A DNA stretch of 64,000 nt from an uncultured SAR86 cluster bacterium. Lineage in GTDB: Bacteria; Pseudomonadota; Gammaproteobacteria; Magnimaribacterales; D2472. Shown in pieces: positions 22,374 to 33,050 of this stretch. Location: assembly GCA_905181645.1 (NCBI GenBank), contig CAJIYN010000001.1:124001-188000 (forward strand), given 5' to 3'. The notes under the pieces are model-generated. The model made no database searches. It saw only the letters and a program-made list of their open reading frames with translations, and had not been told where the DNA came from. Position 1 is the stretch's first letter; each line of letters begins with the position of its first letter. The position numbers and the translations under genes are program-made.

Positions 22374-24386
22374 AAGAAGAATCCGTTAAGTGGTAATAGT
22401 GAAGATATAACAAGACTTACCATAGCCATAACATTAATTAAAATATTCATAGAAGGACCTGAGGTATCCTTAAATGGATCTCCAACAGTATCTCCTACTA
22501 CTACAGCAGAATGAGTATCAGAACCCTTTCCACCTAGATTACCTTTTTCTACATATTTCTTAGCGTTATCCCATGCTCCACCAGCATTAGCCATAAATAA
22601 AGCTAAAGCTACACAACCTAAAAGACCACCAGCTAGCATGCCTCCAAGTGCAATTGCACCTAGACCAAAACCAACTACCGCAGGCATAGCAACAGCTATA
22701 ACACCAGGTAACATCATTTTCTTAAGCGCCGCTTCAGTAGCAATTTGGACACATTTTTCTGAATCTGGATCAGCAGTACCTTCCATCAATCCTGGAATTT
22801 CTCTAAATTGTCTTCTAATCTCATTAATCATTTCAAATGCGGCATCACCAACTGCTGTCATAGTTATTGAAGATATTAAGAAAGGTATACATATACCAAT
22901 AAACATACCTACAAGAACCATAGGATCTGTAAGAGAAAGAGAGAAAGCATCTCCAAACTTTAGAGAAACTTGAGCTGAATAGGCTGAAATAATTGCAAGA
23001 GCTGCTAATGCTGCTGCCCCAATAGCAAAACCTTTTCCAATCGCTGCAGTTGTGTTACCAAGCTCATCTAATGAGTCAGTAATATCTCTAACCTCTTTAC
23101 CCATTCCAGACATTTCTGCAATTCCGCCTGCATTATCTGCAACTGGACCATATGCATCAATTGCCATAGTAATACCTACAGTAGATAGCATTCCAACAGC
23201 TGCTATACCTACGCCATAAACACCTGTTATTCCAGCACTGCTTGCTAATGAAGTAGAGACTAAAATAATAGTAGCTAAAATAAGAATAGGTACTACCACA
23301 GATTGCATTCCAACAGAAAGACCAGAAATCATTACTGTTGCAGCCCCTGTTTCTCCTGATTCAGCAATCTTTTTCACAGGATTTCCCCCAGTATAATATT
23401 CAGTGATAAGGCCTATCAATACTCCGCCTACAGCACCACATACCACACCATAAAATAGCCATAGGGATATTACCCATAGATTGAATTAAGAAGTAAGCCA
23501 TGACTATAAATATTGCAGGAGCAAGTAGTGTTGCACTAGCAGGTTCTTTGGCTGATGCGAGTTTAACGATAAAGATTCCCATGATAGATGCTATTAAACC
23601 TATAGAGGCAAGCGCTAAAGGCAACATCATTAAGTTAGCAGAATCTGCAGATTGAATAGTGTATGCAATAGCAATAGTAGCAATCATTGATCCACAATAT
23701 GATTCAAAGATATCTGAACCCATTCCAGCAACATCTCCAACATTGTCTCCAACATTGTCAGCTATAACACCAGGATTTCTGGGATCATCTTCTGGTATCC
23801 CAACTTCTATTTTGCCTACAAGATCTGCTCCGACGTCAGCACTCTTTGTAAATATACCTCCGCCAACTCTTGAAAATAAAGCTACTACCGAAGCTCCCAT
23901 TCCAAAGCCTTCTAACGCATGAACAGGAGAAAACGAATTGGCTGCATAAAAATAATATAAGCCGCCTAATCCGATTAAACCTAGAGAAGCAACACATAAA
24001 CCCATTACTGAACCGCCATAAAAAGATACTGATAAGGCAGCTGCAGCACCATCTTGTTGAGCTGCTGTTGCAGTTCTAACATTTGCTTTTGTTGCTGCAT
24101 ACATCCCAATAAAGCCTGCTAACGATGAACAAGCAGCGCCGACTACAACTGCAATAGCAGTTTCAGTTCCCAGAAAAATCTGAGATAAAATAACTAGAAC
24201 AACAATGAAAACAGTTAAGTATTTATATTCGGTTTTCATGAAAGCTAATGCTCCAGCATGAATTTGATCTCCGATTTTCTTAACCTTATCCTCTCCATCT
24301 GGATATCTCATAACCAGCATGTAAACAACAAGAGCTGCGATCATGCCAATAAGGCCTAATAGTGGTGGAAATAGTGCTATGTTCAT
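22370..24386 (-). CDS. hppA: Membrane-bound ion-translocating pyrophosphatase (one frameshift near 23420)
   Basis: '[41 protein letters not shown]', '[51 protein letters not shown]', '[16 protein letters not shown]...[29 protein letters not shown]'. Confidence 0.97.
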
Positions 24387-24452
24387 ATAAAACCCCATAT
24401 TTTTAAAGGTGCATTCTATCAAAAAATTCTAGAAAAAGACCTATTTTTTAAT

Positions 24453-25670
24453 CTATTTATCAAAAATCTCTTTATCAAGAAGAGATTCCGAATGAGCAAC
24501 TATGCAAGCAACAGCTGCATCACCAGTAACATTGACTGATGTTCGTAACATATCAAGTATTCTATCTACAGCAAGGATGATGCCTATAGCTTCAAGTGGA
24601 AGGCCAAACTGTTGAAGAATAATAACAAGGGTAATAGTTCCAGCAGAAGGAACAGCTGCTGCGCCAACAGAGGCAACTACTGCAAGAAGAACAACCTGCA
24701 TATATTGAAATATCGAAAGATCTATCCCTGACATTTGAGCAATAAAGACTGTTGCCATACCCTGCATTATTGCTGTTCCATCCATGTTAATGGTAGCTCC
24801 AACAGGTATTACAAAAGAAGCAATATTTTTATTAACCCCTAGATCAGTAGTAACCGTCTTTAAAGTGACAGGAATTGTTGCAGCACTTGATGATGTTGAA
24901 AAAGCAAAGATAGCTGTTTCTCTCATTTTCTTAAAGAATACTAGCGGACTTAAGTTTGTAAATATTTTAAGAAAAATTGAATAAGTTACTATTGCATGAA
25001 AGATAAGAACCGATATTAGCAAAACAACATACATAAATGCTTCTTGAAAAATATCTAAGCCATCAGTAATTACAAATTTACCTATTAAGCAGAAAACACC
25101 TATTGGGGCGTAAGACATTATCATTAAGACAAGCTGCATGAATACAGTATTAAGCTTCTCAAATGATTCACTAAGATTTCCAGTTAGATGGTTTGTTTTA
25201 TTTAAAGCTAGTCCAAACAAAATACTAAAAAAAACAATGGCAAGCATCTGATTGTTGGCCATTGCTTCGATAATATTAGATGGAAAAATATCTAAAATAG
25301 TGGAATATACACTTTGACCTTCTGGTAATTTTTCAGGGGCTGCTATATCCAGATGAATAACCTGCTCCTGGCTTAAATATTGAAGCAACAAAGAGCGATA
25401 AACTAACTGCAATTGCTGTTGTACCAAGATACAAGCTGACTGTTTTAAGTGTAATATTGCCAAGACTCTGAAGATTGCTTAAAGAAGATATTCCAGATAC
25501 TAAAGAGAAATTAAAGGCATCGCAATTAGTTTTAAAAGATTTATAAAAATTGTTCCAAAAGGCTTAATCCAATCTTTAATGAAATCTAAACCAAATGATG
25601 TTTGAGACATTAAAAGTCCAAAAATAACACCCGCAACCATTCCGATAATAATTTTCCAATGTAGTTTCAT
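24453..25670 (-). CDS. Sodium:dicarboxylate symporter family (GltP/DctA-like), frameshifts in N-terminal part
   Basis: 'FAFSTSSSAATIPVTLKTVTTDLGVNKNIASFVIPVGATINMDGTAIMQGMATVFIAQ', 'ILAVDRILDMLRTSVNVTGDAAVACIVA'. Confidence 0.93.
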
Positions 25671-25672
25671 AA

Positions 25673-25837
25673 TTAAATTTTTGACACTCTGTTTTTACCT
25701 ACACCACATTCTGGGCATAGCCAGTCATCAGAGATATCTTCCCATCTTGTTCCAGGTTCAATACCATCATCTGGCCAGCCTAACTCTTCGTCATAAATCC
25801 AGCCACAAACAATGCATTCCCACTTTTTAAATTCCAT
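25673..25837 (-). CDS. Rubredoxin (54 aa, below ORF-track cutoff)
   Basis: Reverse translation MEFKKWECIVCGWIYDEELGWPDDGIEPGTRWEDISDDWLCPECGVGKNRVSKI*; CxxC...CPxCG Fe ligands. Confidence 0.95.
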   Translation of the reverse strand: MEFKKWECIVCGWIYDEELGWPDDGIEPGTRWEDISDDWLCPECGVGKNRVSKI

Positions 25838-25923
25838 AAGTTACTCTTCTAAAATATTTATAGCTCATAGTCTAAACATAAAAAAACTTCCGCGTATAAT
25901 ATCAGATTTACCTCTATTAATTA

Positions 25924-26412
25924 ATGAAGCTTGAACAAATATCATCGTGGAATTCTTATGAAGCAATTAAGCATGAATTAAAAAATGCTGAAATAGAATC
26001 TTGGTTACTAGAACAGGGACCTATTACTAAAAGAATTAAATCTATGAAAAAGTTTAGGCTTGAATTAATTCAAGATGAACTATCAGAAGTTAAAGAAGAT
26101 GAAATCTTATTTCTTACTACTGATGATGAATCAATTAGGGTAAGAGAGGTTATTTTATATGGGAATGACACTCCAATGGTTTTTGCTAGAACAATAATAC
26201 CTAATACCACTATAAAAAAAGGCTTAAAAGAATTAGGAGAGATTGGCAATAAACCGCTTGGAGATATCTTATTTGAAAAAAATATTTTTTCTAAGGAGGA
26301 TATTGTCTTCGCAACTTTTAAAGATGGTAAAAGTATATTTTGGGGAAGAAAAATAAAATATAGCGTTAAGAATCAACCCTTTTCTGTAATGGAAGTTTTT
26401 TTAATAAAATAA
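25924..26412 (+). CDS. ubiC: Chorismate lyase-like protein
   Basis: 'ESWLLEQGPITKRIKSMKKFRLELIQDEL', 'REVILYGNDTPMVFARTIIPNTT', 'GNKPLGDILFE'; immediately upstream of ubiA. Confidence 0.88.
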   Translation: MKLEQISSWNSYEAIKHELKNAEIESWLLEQGPITKRIKSMKKFRLELIQDELSEVKEDEILFLTTDDESIRVREVILYGNDTPMVFARTIIPNTTIKKGLKELGEIGNKPLGDILFEKNIFSKEDIVFATFKDGKSIFWGRKIKYSVKNQPFSVMEVFLIK

Positions 26413-26416
26413 TTTA

Positions 26417-27300
26417 ATGAATAAAATAAAATCTCTTATTTCAATTACAAGGTTAAATAAACCTATAGGCATCTACTTGTTGCTTTATCCTTCATTGATA
26501 TCATTCACATTCGCATATCAGGCTTATCTAAAAAATTCGAGTGGATTGTTAGTTGAAGTTCCATCCTATCCATTGATTATTATTCTTTGTGGTTGCATTT
26601 TAGTAAGGTCTACGGGCTGTGTTATCAATGATATCTTTGATCAAATGACAAGATGGTAGAGCGAACTAAAGATAGGCCCTTAGCAAATGGGGATTTAAGT
26701 CTTAAAGAAGCATGGGTGCTTTTTATAACTCTTGGAATATTATCGATCTTGCTTTTATTACAAACAAATATGCAAACAATAATAATAGGATTTCTTACAT
26801 CACTATTAATTGTTTTATACCCTCTTACCAAGAGATTTTTGTTAGGCCCTCAGTTTTTCTTAGCTATAACTTTTAGCGCATGCATTCCTATTGTTTTTTC
26901 TATGTTCGGACAGCTAGATAATAGCGTTGTAGCACTTTTATATATTGGAAATGCTGCGTGGATAGTTTCTTACGACAGCTATTACGCTATGAGTGATGCT
27001 GAAGATGATATAAAAATTGGAGTAAATTCAACTCCACTATGGTGGAAAGATAAAACTATATTTTTAATTAATGTATTTAAAATTATATTTTTAGTTTGCC
27101 TGGTTTTAATTGGGCTAACGAAATCTTTTTCTCCTGTCTGGTTTATTGGATTAATATGTATCTCTTTTTTCTTTTGGCATCAAAATAAGTTAAAAGAAAA
27201 TAAAAAGTTTCTAGAAGCTTTTAAAAATAATAACTATGTGGGTTTATCATTATTTATCCTTCTTCAAATCGAATTAACTCTTAATGGTTTTATTACATGA
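26417..27300 (+). CDS. ubiA: 4-hydroxybenzoate polyprenyltransferase (frameshift near 26645)
   Basis: 'TRLNKPIGIYLLLYPSLISF', 'GCVINDIFDQ' / 'VERTKDRPLANGDLSLKEAW', 'NAAWIVSYDSYYAMSDAEDDIKIGVNSTPL'. Confidence 0.95.
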
Positions 27301-28439
27301 CAACTATTAAAAGAAATTCTATTGAAGAATTTTCTGAGAAACAATTTTTAGAACTGAGTTCAAGTATCGACTCTCCCTTCTTGCAGTATCAATTTTTACA
27401 TGCGCTGGAAAAAAGTAAATCTGTATCCATAGATACTGGATGGGAGCCTCTCCATTTCACTAGAGAGAGAGAAAATAAAATTACCGGGTTTATTCCTTTG
27501 TACAAAAAATATAATAGTAATGGTGAATTTGTATTTGATCACTCATGGTCACATGCATTAGAGCAGGCTAGAAGAAATTATTATCCAAAACTCTTAAGTG
27601 CTATTCCTTTTACCCCATGCAGAGGCGAGAGGATTCTAGGTAATGATGAGGCCACTAGAGTTCAATTAGTAAATGATGTGAAAGAATATATGGCAGCTGA
27701 AGATATAGAAAGTTGGCATATTCTTTTTCCAGATCAAAAGACCTCTTCTTTTCTTAAAGATCATAACTTTATTGAAAGATTTGGATGTAGGTTTGTATGG
27801 AAAAATAGAAACTTTAAGAATTTTGAAGATTTTTTAGGAATATTTACAGCAAGGCAAAGAAAAACAATAAAGGCGGAAAGAAAAAAAGTTTTTGATTCAA
27901 AAATTAGCTTTAAGATTATAGAGAGTAAAGATATAACCTTAAATGATTGGGAGGTTTTCTATAAACTTTATTGTCAGACTTACATGGATAGATGGCAAAA
28001 GCCTTATCTAGAAAAAGATTTTTTTAAGCTAATAAACCCTGAGTCTTTATCTGTGCAGCCCATTTTATTCTTTGCAATACAGAATAATGAAGTGATTGGT
28101 GGCTCACTATGTTTTAAAAATAAAGATACTCTCTTTGGAAGACATTGGGGAAGTATAAAAAATATTGACTGTCTGCATTTTGAAGCTTGCTACTACCAAG
28201 GCGTTGAGTACTGCATTAAAAATAATTTGTACTACTTTGATCCAGGTATTCAAGGTGAACATAAAATTAGAAGGGGTTTTGAACCTGAACTGTCGTCTTC
28301 TTTTCATTATTTTTTAAGAGATGATTTAAGAGATGCTGTATCTAGGTTTTGTTTAAAGGAAAGAGAAGGTGTTATGCAATACAAGAAATCTTGTGAAGAA
28401 TATACTCCTATCAAAAAAGAATATAGAATTAAATCATGA
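27297..28439 (+). CDS. GNAT-fold protein of the COG3146/DUF482 (FemAB-like) family
   Basis: 'SPFLQYQFLHALEKSKSVSIDTGWEPLHF', 'SWSHALEQARRNYYPKLLSAIPFTPCRGERIL', 'HFEACYYQGVEYCIKNNLYYFDPGIQGEHKIRRGFEP'. Confidence 0.85.
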   Translation: MTTIKRNSIEEFSEKQFLELSSSIDSPFLQYQFLHALEKSKSVSIDTGWEPLHFTRERENKITGFIPLYKKYNSNGEFVFDHSWSHALEQARRNYYPKLLSAIPFTPCRGERILGNDEATRVQLVNDVKEYMAAEDIESWHILFPDQKTSSFLKDHNFIERFGCRFVWKNRNFKNFEDFLGIFTARQRKTIKAERKKVFDSKISFKIIESKDITLNDWEVFYKLYCQTYMDRWQKPYLEKDFFKLINPESLSVQPILFFAIQNNEVIGGSLCFKNKDTLFGRHWGSIKNIDCLHFEACYYQGVEYCIKNNLYYFDPGIQGEHKIRRGFEPELSSSFHYFLRDDLRDAVSRFCLKEREGVMQYKKSCEEYTPIKKEYRIKS

Positions 28440-28876
28440 GAAACAGGCTCCCAAAAACCTCGCATCATATTGCTATATGCGAAGCTAATTTTATAAGATT
28501 ATCAAATCTTTTAATAAATTTTATCCATGATAAGTATGAATTTGAGGCTATTGTCAGTGATACAGAATCACAATATATTTCTTTTCTCGTTCTAGAAAGA
28601 ACAAAACACACACTTAGTATTGAAGCGAAACAAAATAATAAAATTGCACCATTAAGTATTTTTACCTTAAGGATTAACGTTTTTATAGATGCAAGAATGG
28701 CTGAAGTATCTTCTTATCAAAGCGAAAAACCATTACCATTTTTTTATAAAAAATCTGCTATCCAGTCTAAAGATGAAAAGAATCAACAAAATAGATTTTT
28801 GACTGAGTGGTTAGAAAGTATTTTTATCTCGGGTATGGCTCCCAAATCAATGATTGAAAAAATCTTAAATGAGTAG
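28436..28876 (+). CDS. DUF1249 (YqiB-like) protein
   Basis: 'ANFIRLSNLL', 'VLERTKHTLSIEAKQ', 'TLRINVFIDARMAEVSSYQSEKPLPFFY...QNRFLTEWL'; next to an YqiA-like esterase. Confidence 0.8.
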   Translation: MRNRLPKTSHHIAICEANFIRLSNLLINFIHDKYEFEAIVSDTESQYISFLVLERTKHTLSIEAKQNNKIAPLSIFTLRINVFIDARMAEVSSYQSEKPLPFFYKKSAIQSKDEKNQQNRFLTEWLESIFISGMAPKSMIEKILNE

Positions 28877-29473
28877 AACTGTATTTTACTTTCATGGCTT
28901 TATGTCATCAGCAGATTCATTCTAAAGCCCAAATTTTTAAAAATTTTTTAGAAACTACTTATCCAGATACGCAATTAATAATCCCCAACATACTAGATAA
29001 GTTCAGTGAGGCAATTCCTCAGCTAGATAAACTAGTAAATAATACAGACTCAAAAGACAGAAAATTTATAGGTAGTTCTCTTGGGGGTTTTTTTGCAACT
29101 TATTACGCAGAACTAGACAAAACAAAAGCAGCTATTATTAATCCTGCTATTAATCCATCAAAAGGTTTAAAGGCATATCTTGGGCAAAATAAAAATTATG
29201 CTAATGGAAGCGAGTTTGAGCTAACAAAAAAAGATATTGAAGCTCTTAAGGCTATTGAAATATTAGATTTACATAATCCTGAAAACTACTTACTTCTGCA
29301 TGAATCTGGCGATGAAGTTCTTAATTATATAAATGCCATACGTTTTTATAAGGCCGGATATATAGATATCACGTTCGGTGGAGATCACTCATATACCTGT
29401 TTTTCAGAAAGAATTAGAAACTATTGCAAAATCAAAAGGATTTTTACTATATGCACAGCATCTGTGCAAATAA
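28869..29473 (+). CDS. YqiA-like esterase (frameshifts near 28923 and 29425)
   Basis: 'MSRTVFYFHGFMSSADSF', 'FIGSSLGGFFATYYAELDKTKAAIINPAINP', 'FYKAGYIDITFGGDHSYTCF', continuing in another frame to 'GFLLYAQHLCK*'. Confidence 0.82.
29452..29468. promoter_or_regulatory. NtrC-like palindrome upstream of glnA, with further TGCACA half-sites at 29481 and 29503
   Basis: TGCACA-GCATC-TGTGCA, a perfect 6-bp inverted repeat with 5-bp spacer, matching the TGCACC-N5-GGTGCA architecture of NtrC sites; overlaps the 3' end of the upstream esterase. Confidence 0.45.
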
Positions 29474-29579
29474 TAATAAATGCACATAATATACTCATAA
29501 AATGCACATATATCAGAATAAGAACTGGTGAAACAGGTTTAGACGCACTTTAATTTTTAAATAAGATAAGGGATAAATA

Positions 29580-30559
29580 ATGACAAATTTTAAGACTTAC
29601 GAATATATTTGGTTAGATGGTTATAAACCTGAACCTTTCATGAGAAGTAAAGTGAAAGCCACTGAAGAAAAAAATCCACCGGATTGGTCTTTTGATGGCT
29701 CATCAACACAACAAGCTGAAGGTGGAAGCTCCGATTGTTTATTAATACCAGTTGAAACTTATGAAAACCCTGAACTGCCTCATAGCTTAGTAATGTGTCA
29801 GGTTCAATCTGCAGATCATACAACGCATCACCAAATCAAAGAGCAGCTGCAGAAGCAGTCGTAACTGATGAATGGTGGTTTGGTTTTGAGCAAGAGTATT
29901 TCTTTACCAATAAAGATGGAACTATATTGGGATGGGAAGATGGAGAGCCAGCTCCTCAGGGAGATTACTACTGTGGTGTTGGTGCAAACAATGCTGTAGG
30001 TAGAGAAATTACTGATATTCATCTTCAAACTTGTCTTGATGCAGGTATTAAGTTAACTGGTACTAATGCAGAGGTTGCATTAGGTCAATGGGAATATCAG
30101 TGTTTTGGAAATGGTATAAAAGCTGCAGATGACCTATGGGTGAGCAGGTATTTACTGTATAAAATTGCTGAAGAATTTGGGGTTTGTGTAAATATTCATC
30201 CAAAACCAAAAACTGGTGATTGGAATGGATCAGGAATGCATTGTAATTTCTCAAATGAAGAAATGAGAACTAATGGAACTGAAGCATTGTTTTCATCTAT
30301 GTGTGACAAGCTTGGTGAGGTTCATGCTGAAGGAATAGCAGCTTATGGTTCTGATAATGACATGAGGCTAACTGGTCTTCATGAAACTCAAAGCATTGAT
30401 GAGTTTTCTTATGGAGTAAGTGATAGAGGGGCTAGTATCCGTATCCCTGTTTATACGGTAGAGCATAACTGGAATGGATATCTAGAAGATAGAAGACCTG
30501 CATCTAATGCAGATCCATACAAGATTGTGTCTCATATTGTAGGAACATTAACAAAATAA
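29580..30559 (+). CDS. Glutamine synthetase of the GSII (eukaryotic-type) family (frameshift near 29820)
   Basis: 'YEYIWLDGYK', 'PPDWSFDGSSTQQAEGGSSDCLLIPV', 'WWFGFEQEYFF', 'GQYYCGVG'-like segment 'GDYYCGVGANNAVGRE', 'TNAEVALGQWEYQCF...DDLWVSRYLLYKIAEEFGV...HPKPKTGDWNGSGMHCNFS', 'GLHETQSIDEFSYGVSDRGASIRIP'. Short (~320 aa) length fits GSII, not GSI. Confidence 0.92.
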
Positions 30560-30570
30560 TGCTCAATTAA

Positions 30571-30596
30571 ATCAGCTCCTTGAAAGAGGAGCTGAT
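30571..30596 (+). terminator. Hairpin (10-bp perfect stem) between glnA and ntrB; attenuator/terminator candidate
   Basis: ATCAGCTCCT-TGAAAG-AGGAGCTGAT; followed by cttatct rather than a long U-tract. Confidence 0.6.
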
Positions 30597-30604
30597 CTTA
30601 TCTA

Positions 30605-31690
30605 ATGGCTAATCTCGAACAATTAGATACTTCACTTCTTAATCAATTAACTACCGAAATTATTATCTTGGATGTATCTCTAAATATAATTTGGCTTAAT
30701 GATTCTGCGCTTGCAAATGGATGGATTAAGGATTCTAAGGATCCTTCTGCATATTCAAATTTTCTTTGTGAAAATACTGAAAAAGAAGTTAAAAGAATTT
30801 TTAATATGGCAATTAAAGATCGTAAATCTATTACAAAAAGAGATTTTGAGCTTATATCTAATAATAAATCTTCTCGGAAATGGCTTGATATTAGCTGAAC
30901 ACCAATAGATAATATATTAATATTAGAGCTTCTGTGTGTCGATAATCTAAATAAAATTATTGATTCATCTAAAATGGTTTCTTCTCAGAAAATTGCAGCA
31001 GGTTTAGCAAGAACTTTAGCTCATGAAGTTAAAAATCCTTTATCTGGAATAAAGGGCAGCGCTCAATTACTTAGCTCAAAATGGAAGGATGCATTTTCAA
31101 CTAAATTCTTAAAAATAATTATTGATGAAACAGATCGCTTAAATTCTCTTGTAAGTAAAATATTAACTCCACCCAAGAAACCCAATCTAGAGCCTTTTAA
31201 TATTCATTCTGCATTGGAAAGAGTTCATTCTCTAGCTTTGGCAGAACAAGATAAAAACTTTAATTTAATAAGAGATTATGACCCAAGTATCCCAGAAATT
31301 GAAGGGGATGAAAATCTATTTATTCATGCCATTCTGAATATTGTAAAAAATGCCATGCAGGCTGTTGATGTTGAAAAAGAAGGATCTTCTATAACTCTAT
31401 CTTCACGAATATCTTATAGCCAACCTATTAATGGAAAAGTTTTCTCCACTATTTGTCAGATAGATATCCTAGATAATGGTCCTGGGATACCTATTGATAT
31501 TCAAGAACAGGTCTTCTTTCCAATGATGTCGACAAAGGATGATGGCTCTGGACTTGGGTTATCAATTGCTCAAGATATTATTAGAATTCATGGGGGTTCT
31601 ATTTCTTTTTCTAGCAAGCCTGAGAAAACTGTTTTCTCAATTTTATTGCCTATGTCTGCTGTTCAACTGAAAGGAGTAGTCAATGCATAA
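30605..31690 (+). CDS. ntrB: Nitrogen regulation sensor kinase NtrB/GlnL (in-frame TGA near 30896)
   Basis: 'KIAAGLARTLAHEVKNPLSGIKGSAQLLS' H-box, 'DENLFIHAILNIVKNAMQAV' N-box, 'DNGPGIPIDIQEQVFFPMMSTKDDGSGLGLSIAQDII'. Confidence 0.93.
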
Positions 31691-33045
31691 AATTTGGGTA
31701 GCTGATGATGATGAAGCAATCAGAATGGTGTTAGAAGAAAGCTTGAAAAGCGCTGGTTTTCTAACGAGCATTTTCTCAAATGCTGATAGCTTAATAGAAC
31801 AGCTTAAAACCGATCAACCTGACTTAATCATTACTGATATAAAAATGCCAGGAACTCATGGATATGACTTGCTGAAACATATTAATGATAATTTTGTACA
31901 AATCCCAGTCATAATAATGACTGCTTTTACAGACATGCAAGCAGCTGTAGATTCATATGGAGGTGGAGCATTTGAATATATGCCAAAGCCTTTTGATCTG
32001 GATGAAGCAATAGAAATAGTAAATCGTGCTCTAGAAGGAAAGCCAATAACAAAAGGATTAAAAGCTAAACCTTCCTCAGAAATTATTGGCAAAGCTTCAT
32101 CTATGCAATTAGTTTTTAGGGCCATTGGTAAGTTAGCTAATACTAATGCTACGGTTCTTATTCAGGGTCAGTCAGGAACTGGCAAAGAGCTTATTGCTAA
32201 ATCATTGCATAAAAATAGTCCTAGATATGACATGCCTTTTGTTGCATTAAATATGGCAGATATACCAAAAGAACTTGTTGAATCTGAGCTATTTGGGCAT
32301 GAGAAAGGAGCTTTTACTGGAGCTGTAGATAGAAGAATAGGGAGATTTGAGCAAGCTAATGGAGGGACATTATTCTTAGATGAGATTGGGGATATGCCTG
32401 CCGAGGGTAGCAAGATTACTTAGAGTTTTGTATGACAGGCAAATGGCATCAATAGGCTTAACTAGATCACAGTGGTGGTTATTGACCTATCTACGTTTTA
32501 GATAGTCTTGTAAGTTTGGCTAAATTTCGAGAAGACTTATTTTATAGATTAAATGTTATTAGAATTGAAGTTCCAAAACTTAAAGAGCGTATTGATGATA
32601 TTAAGCTTCTTGCTACTGCATTTTTAAAAATGCACTCTGATTCTCTTGGAGAGGAGTTAAGAGTTCTTAGCAAGGAAGCGTTAGAGTATTTAGAAAAATA
32701 TGATTGGCCAGGCAATGTGCGACACTTGAAAATATTTGTTATTGGTTAACTCTCATGTCACCAACTCAAAATATAAAAGTTGAAGATTTACCAAGTGAAG
32801 TGAAAGATCATGAAGTTCAAAAAGTTGAAGCATCATTAGATTGGGAGCAAGGCCTTGCTGCATGGTTGAAAGATCTTTCTGAAAGCAAAGATTCTGATCT
32901 TCTGGACATTGTTGGTCCAAAACTTGATAAGGTATTAATACAAACAGCTCTTGATAAAACCAATGGTCGTAAAAATGAAGCAGCTATATTACTAGGGTGG
33001 GGAAGAAACACCCTAAGTAAGAAAATAAAAGAATTGGGATTATAA
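31683..33045 (+). CDS. ntrC: Nitrogen regulation response regulator NtrC/GlnG, interrupted within the AAA+ domain
   Basis: Receiver 'IWVADDDEAIRMVLEE...LIITDIKMPGTHGYDLL', 'VLIQGQSGTGKELIAKSLH', 'ESELFGHEKGAFTGAVDRRIGRFEQANGGTLFLDEIGDMP', 'KFREDLFYRLNVIRIEVPKLKER', Fis-type HTH C-terminus. Confidence 0.95.
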
Positions 33046-33050
33046 ATATT

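Noticed and set aside
22638-23922. Long plus-strand ORFs opposite hppA (22638..22973, 23659..23922)
   Set aside because: Antisense shadows of a strongly conserved minus-strand pyrophosphatase; low-complexity P/T/S/I-rich translations with no family resemblance.
30896-30898. Selenocysteine or stop-codon recoding at the ntrB TGA
   Set aside because: Position is in the PAS/linker region with no expected Cys/Sec role, no evident SECIS, and the sequence has a high error load.
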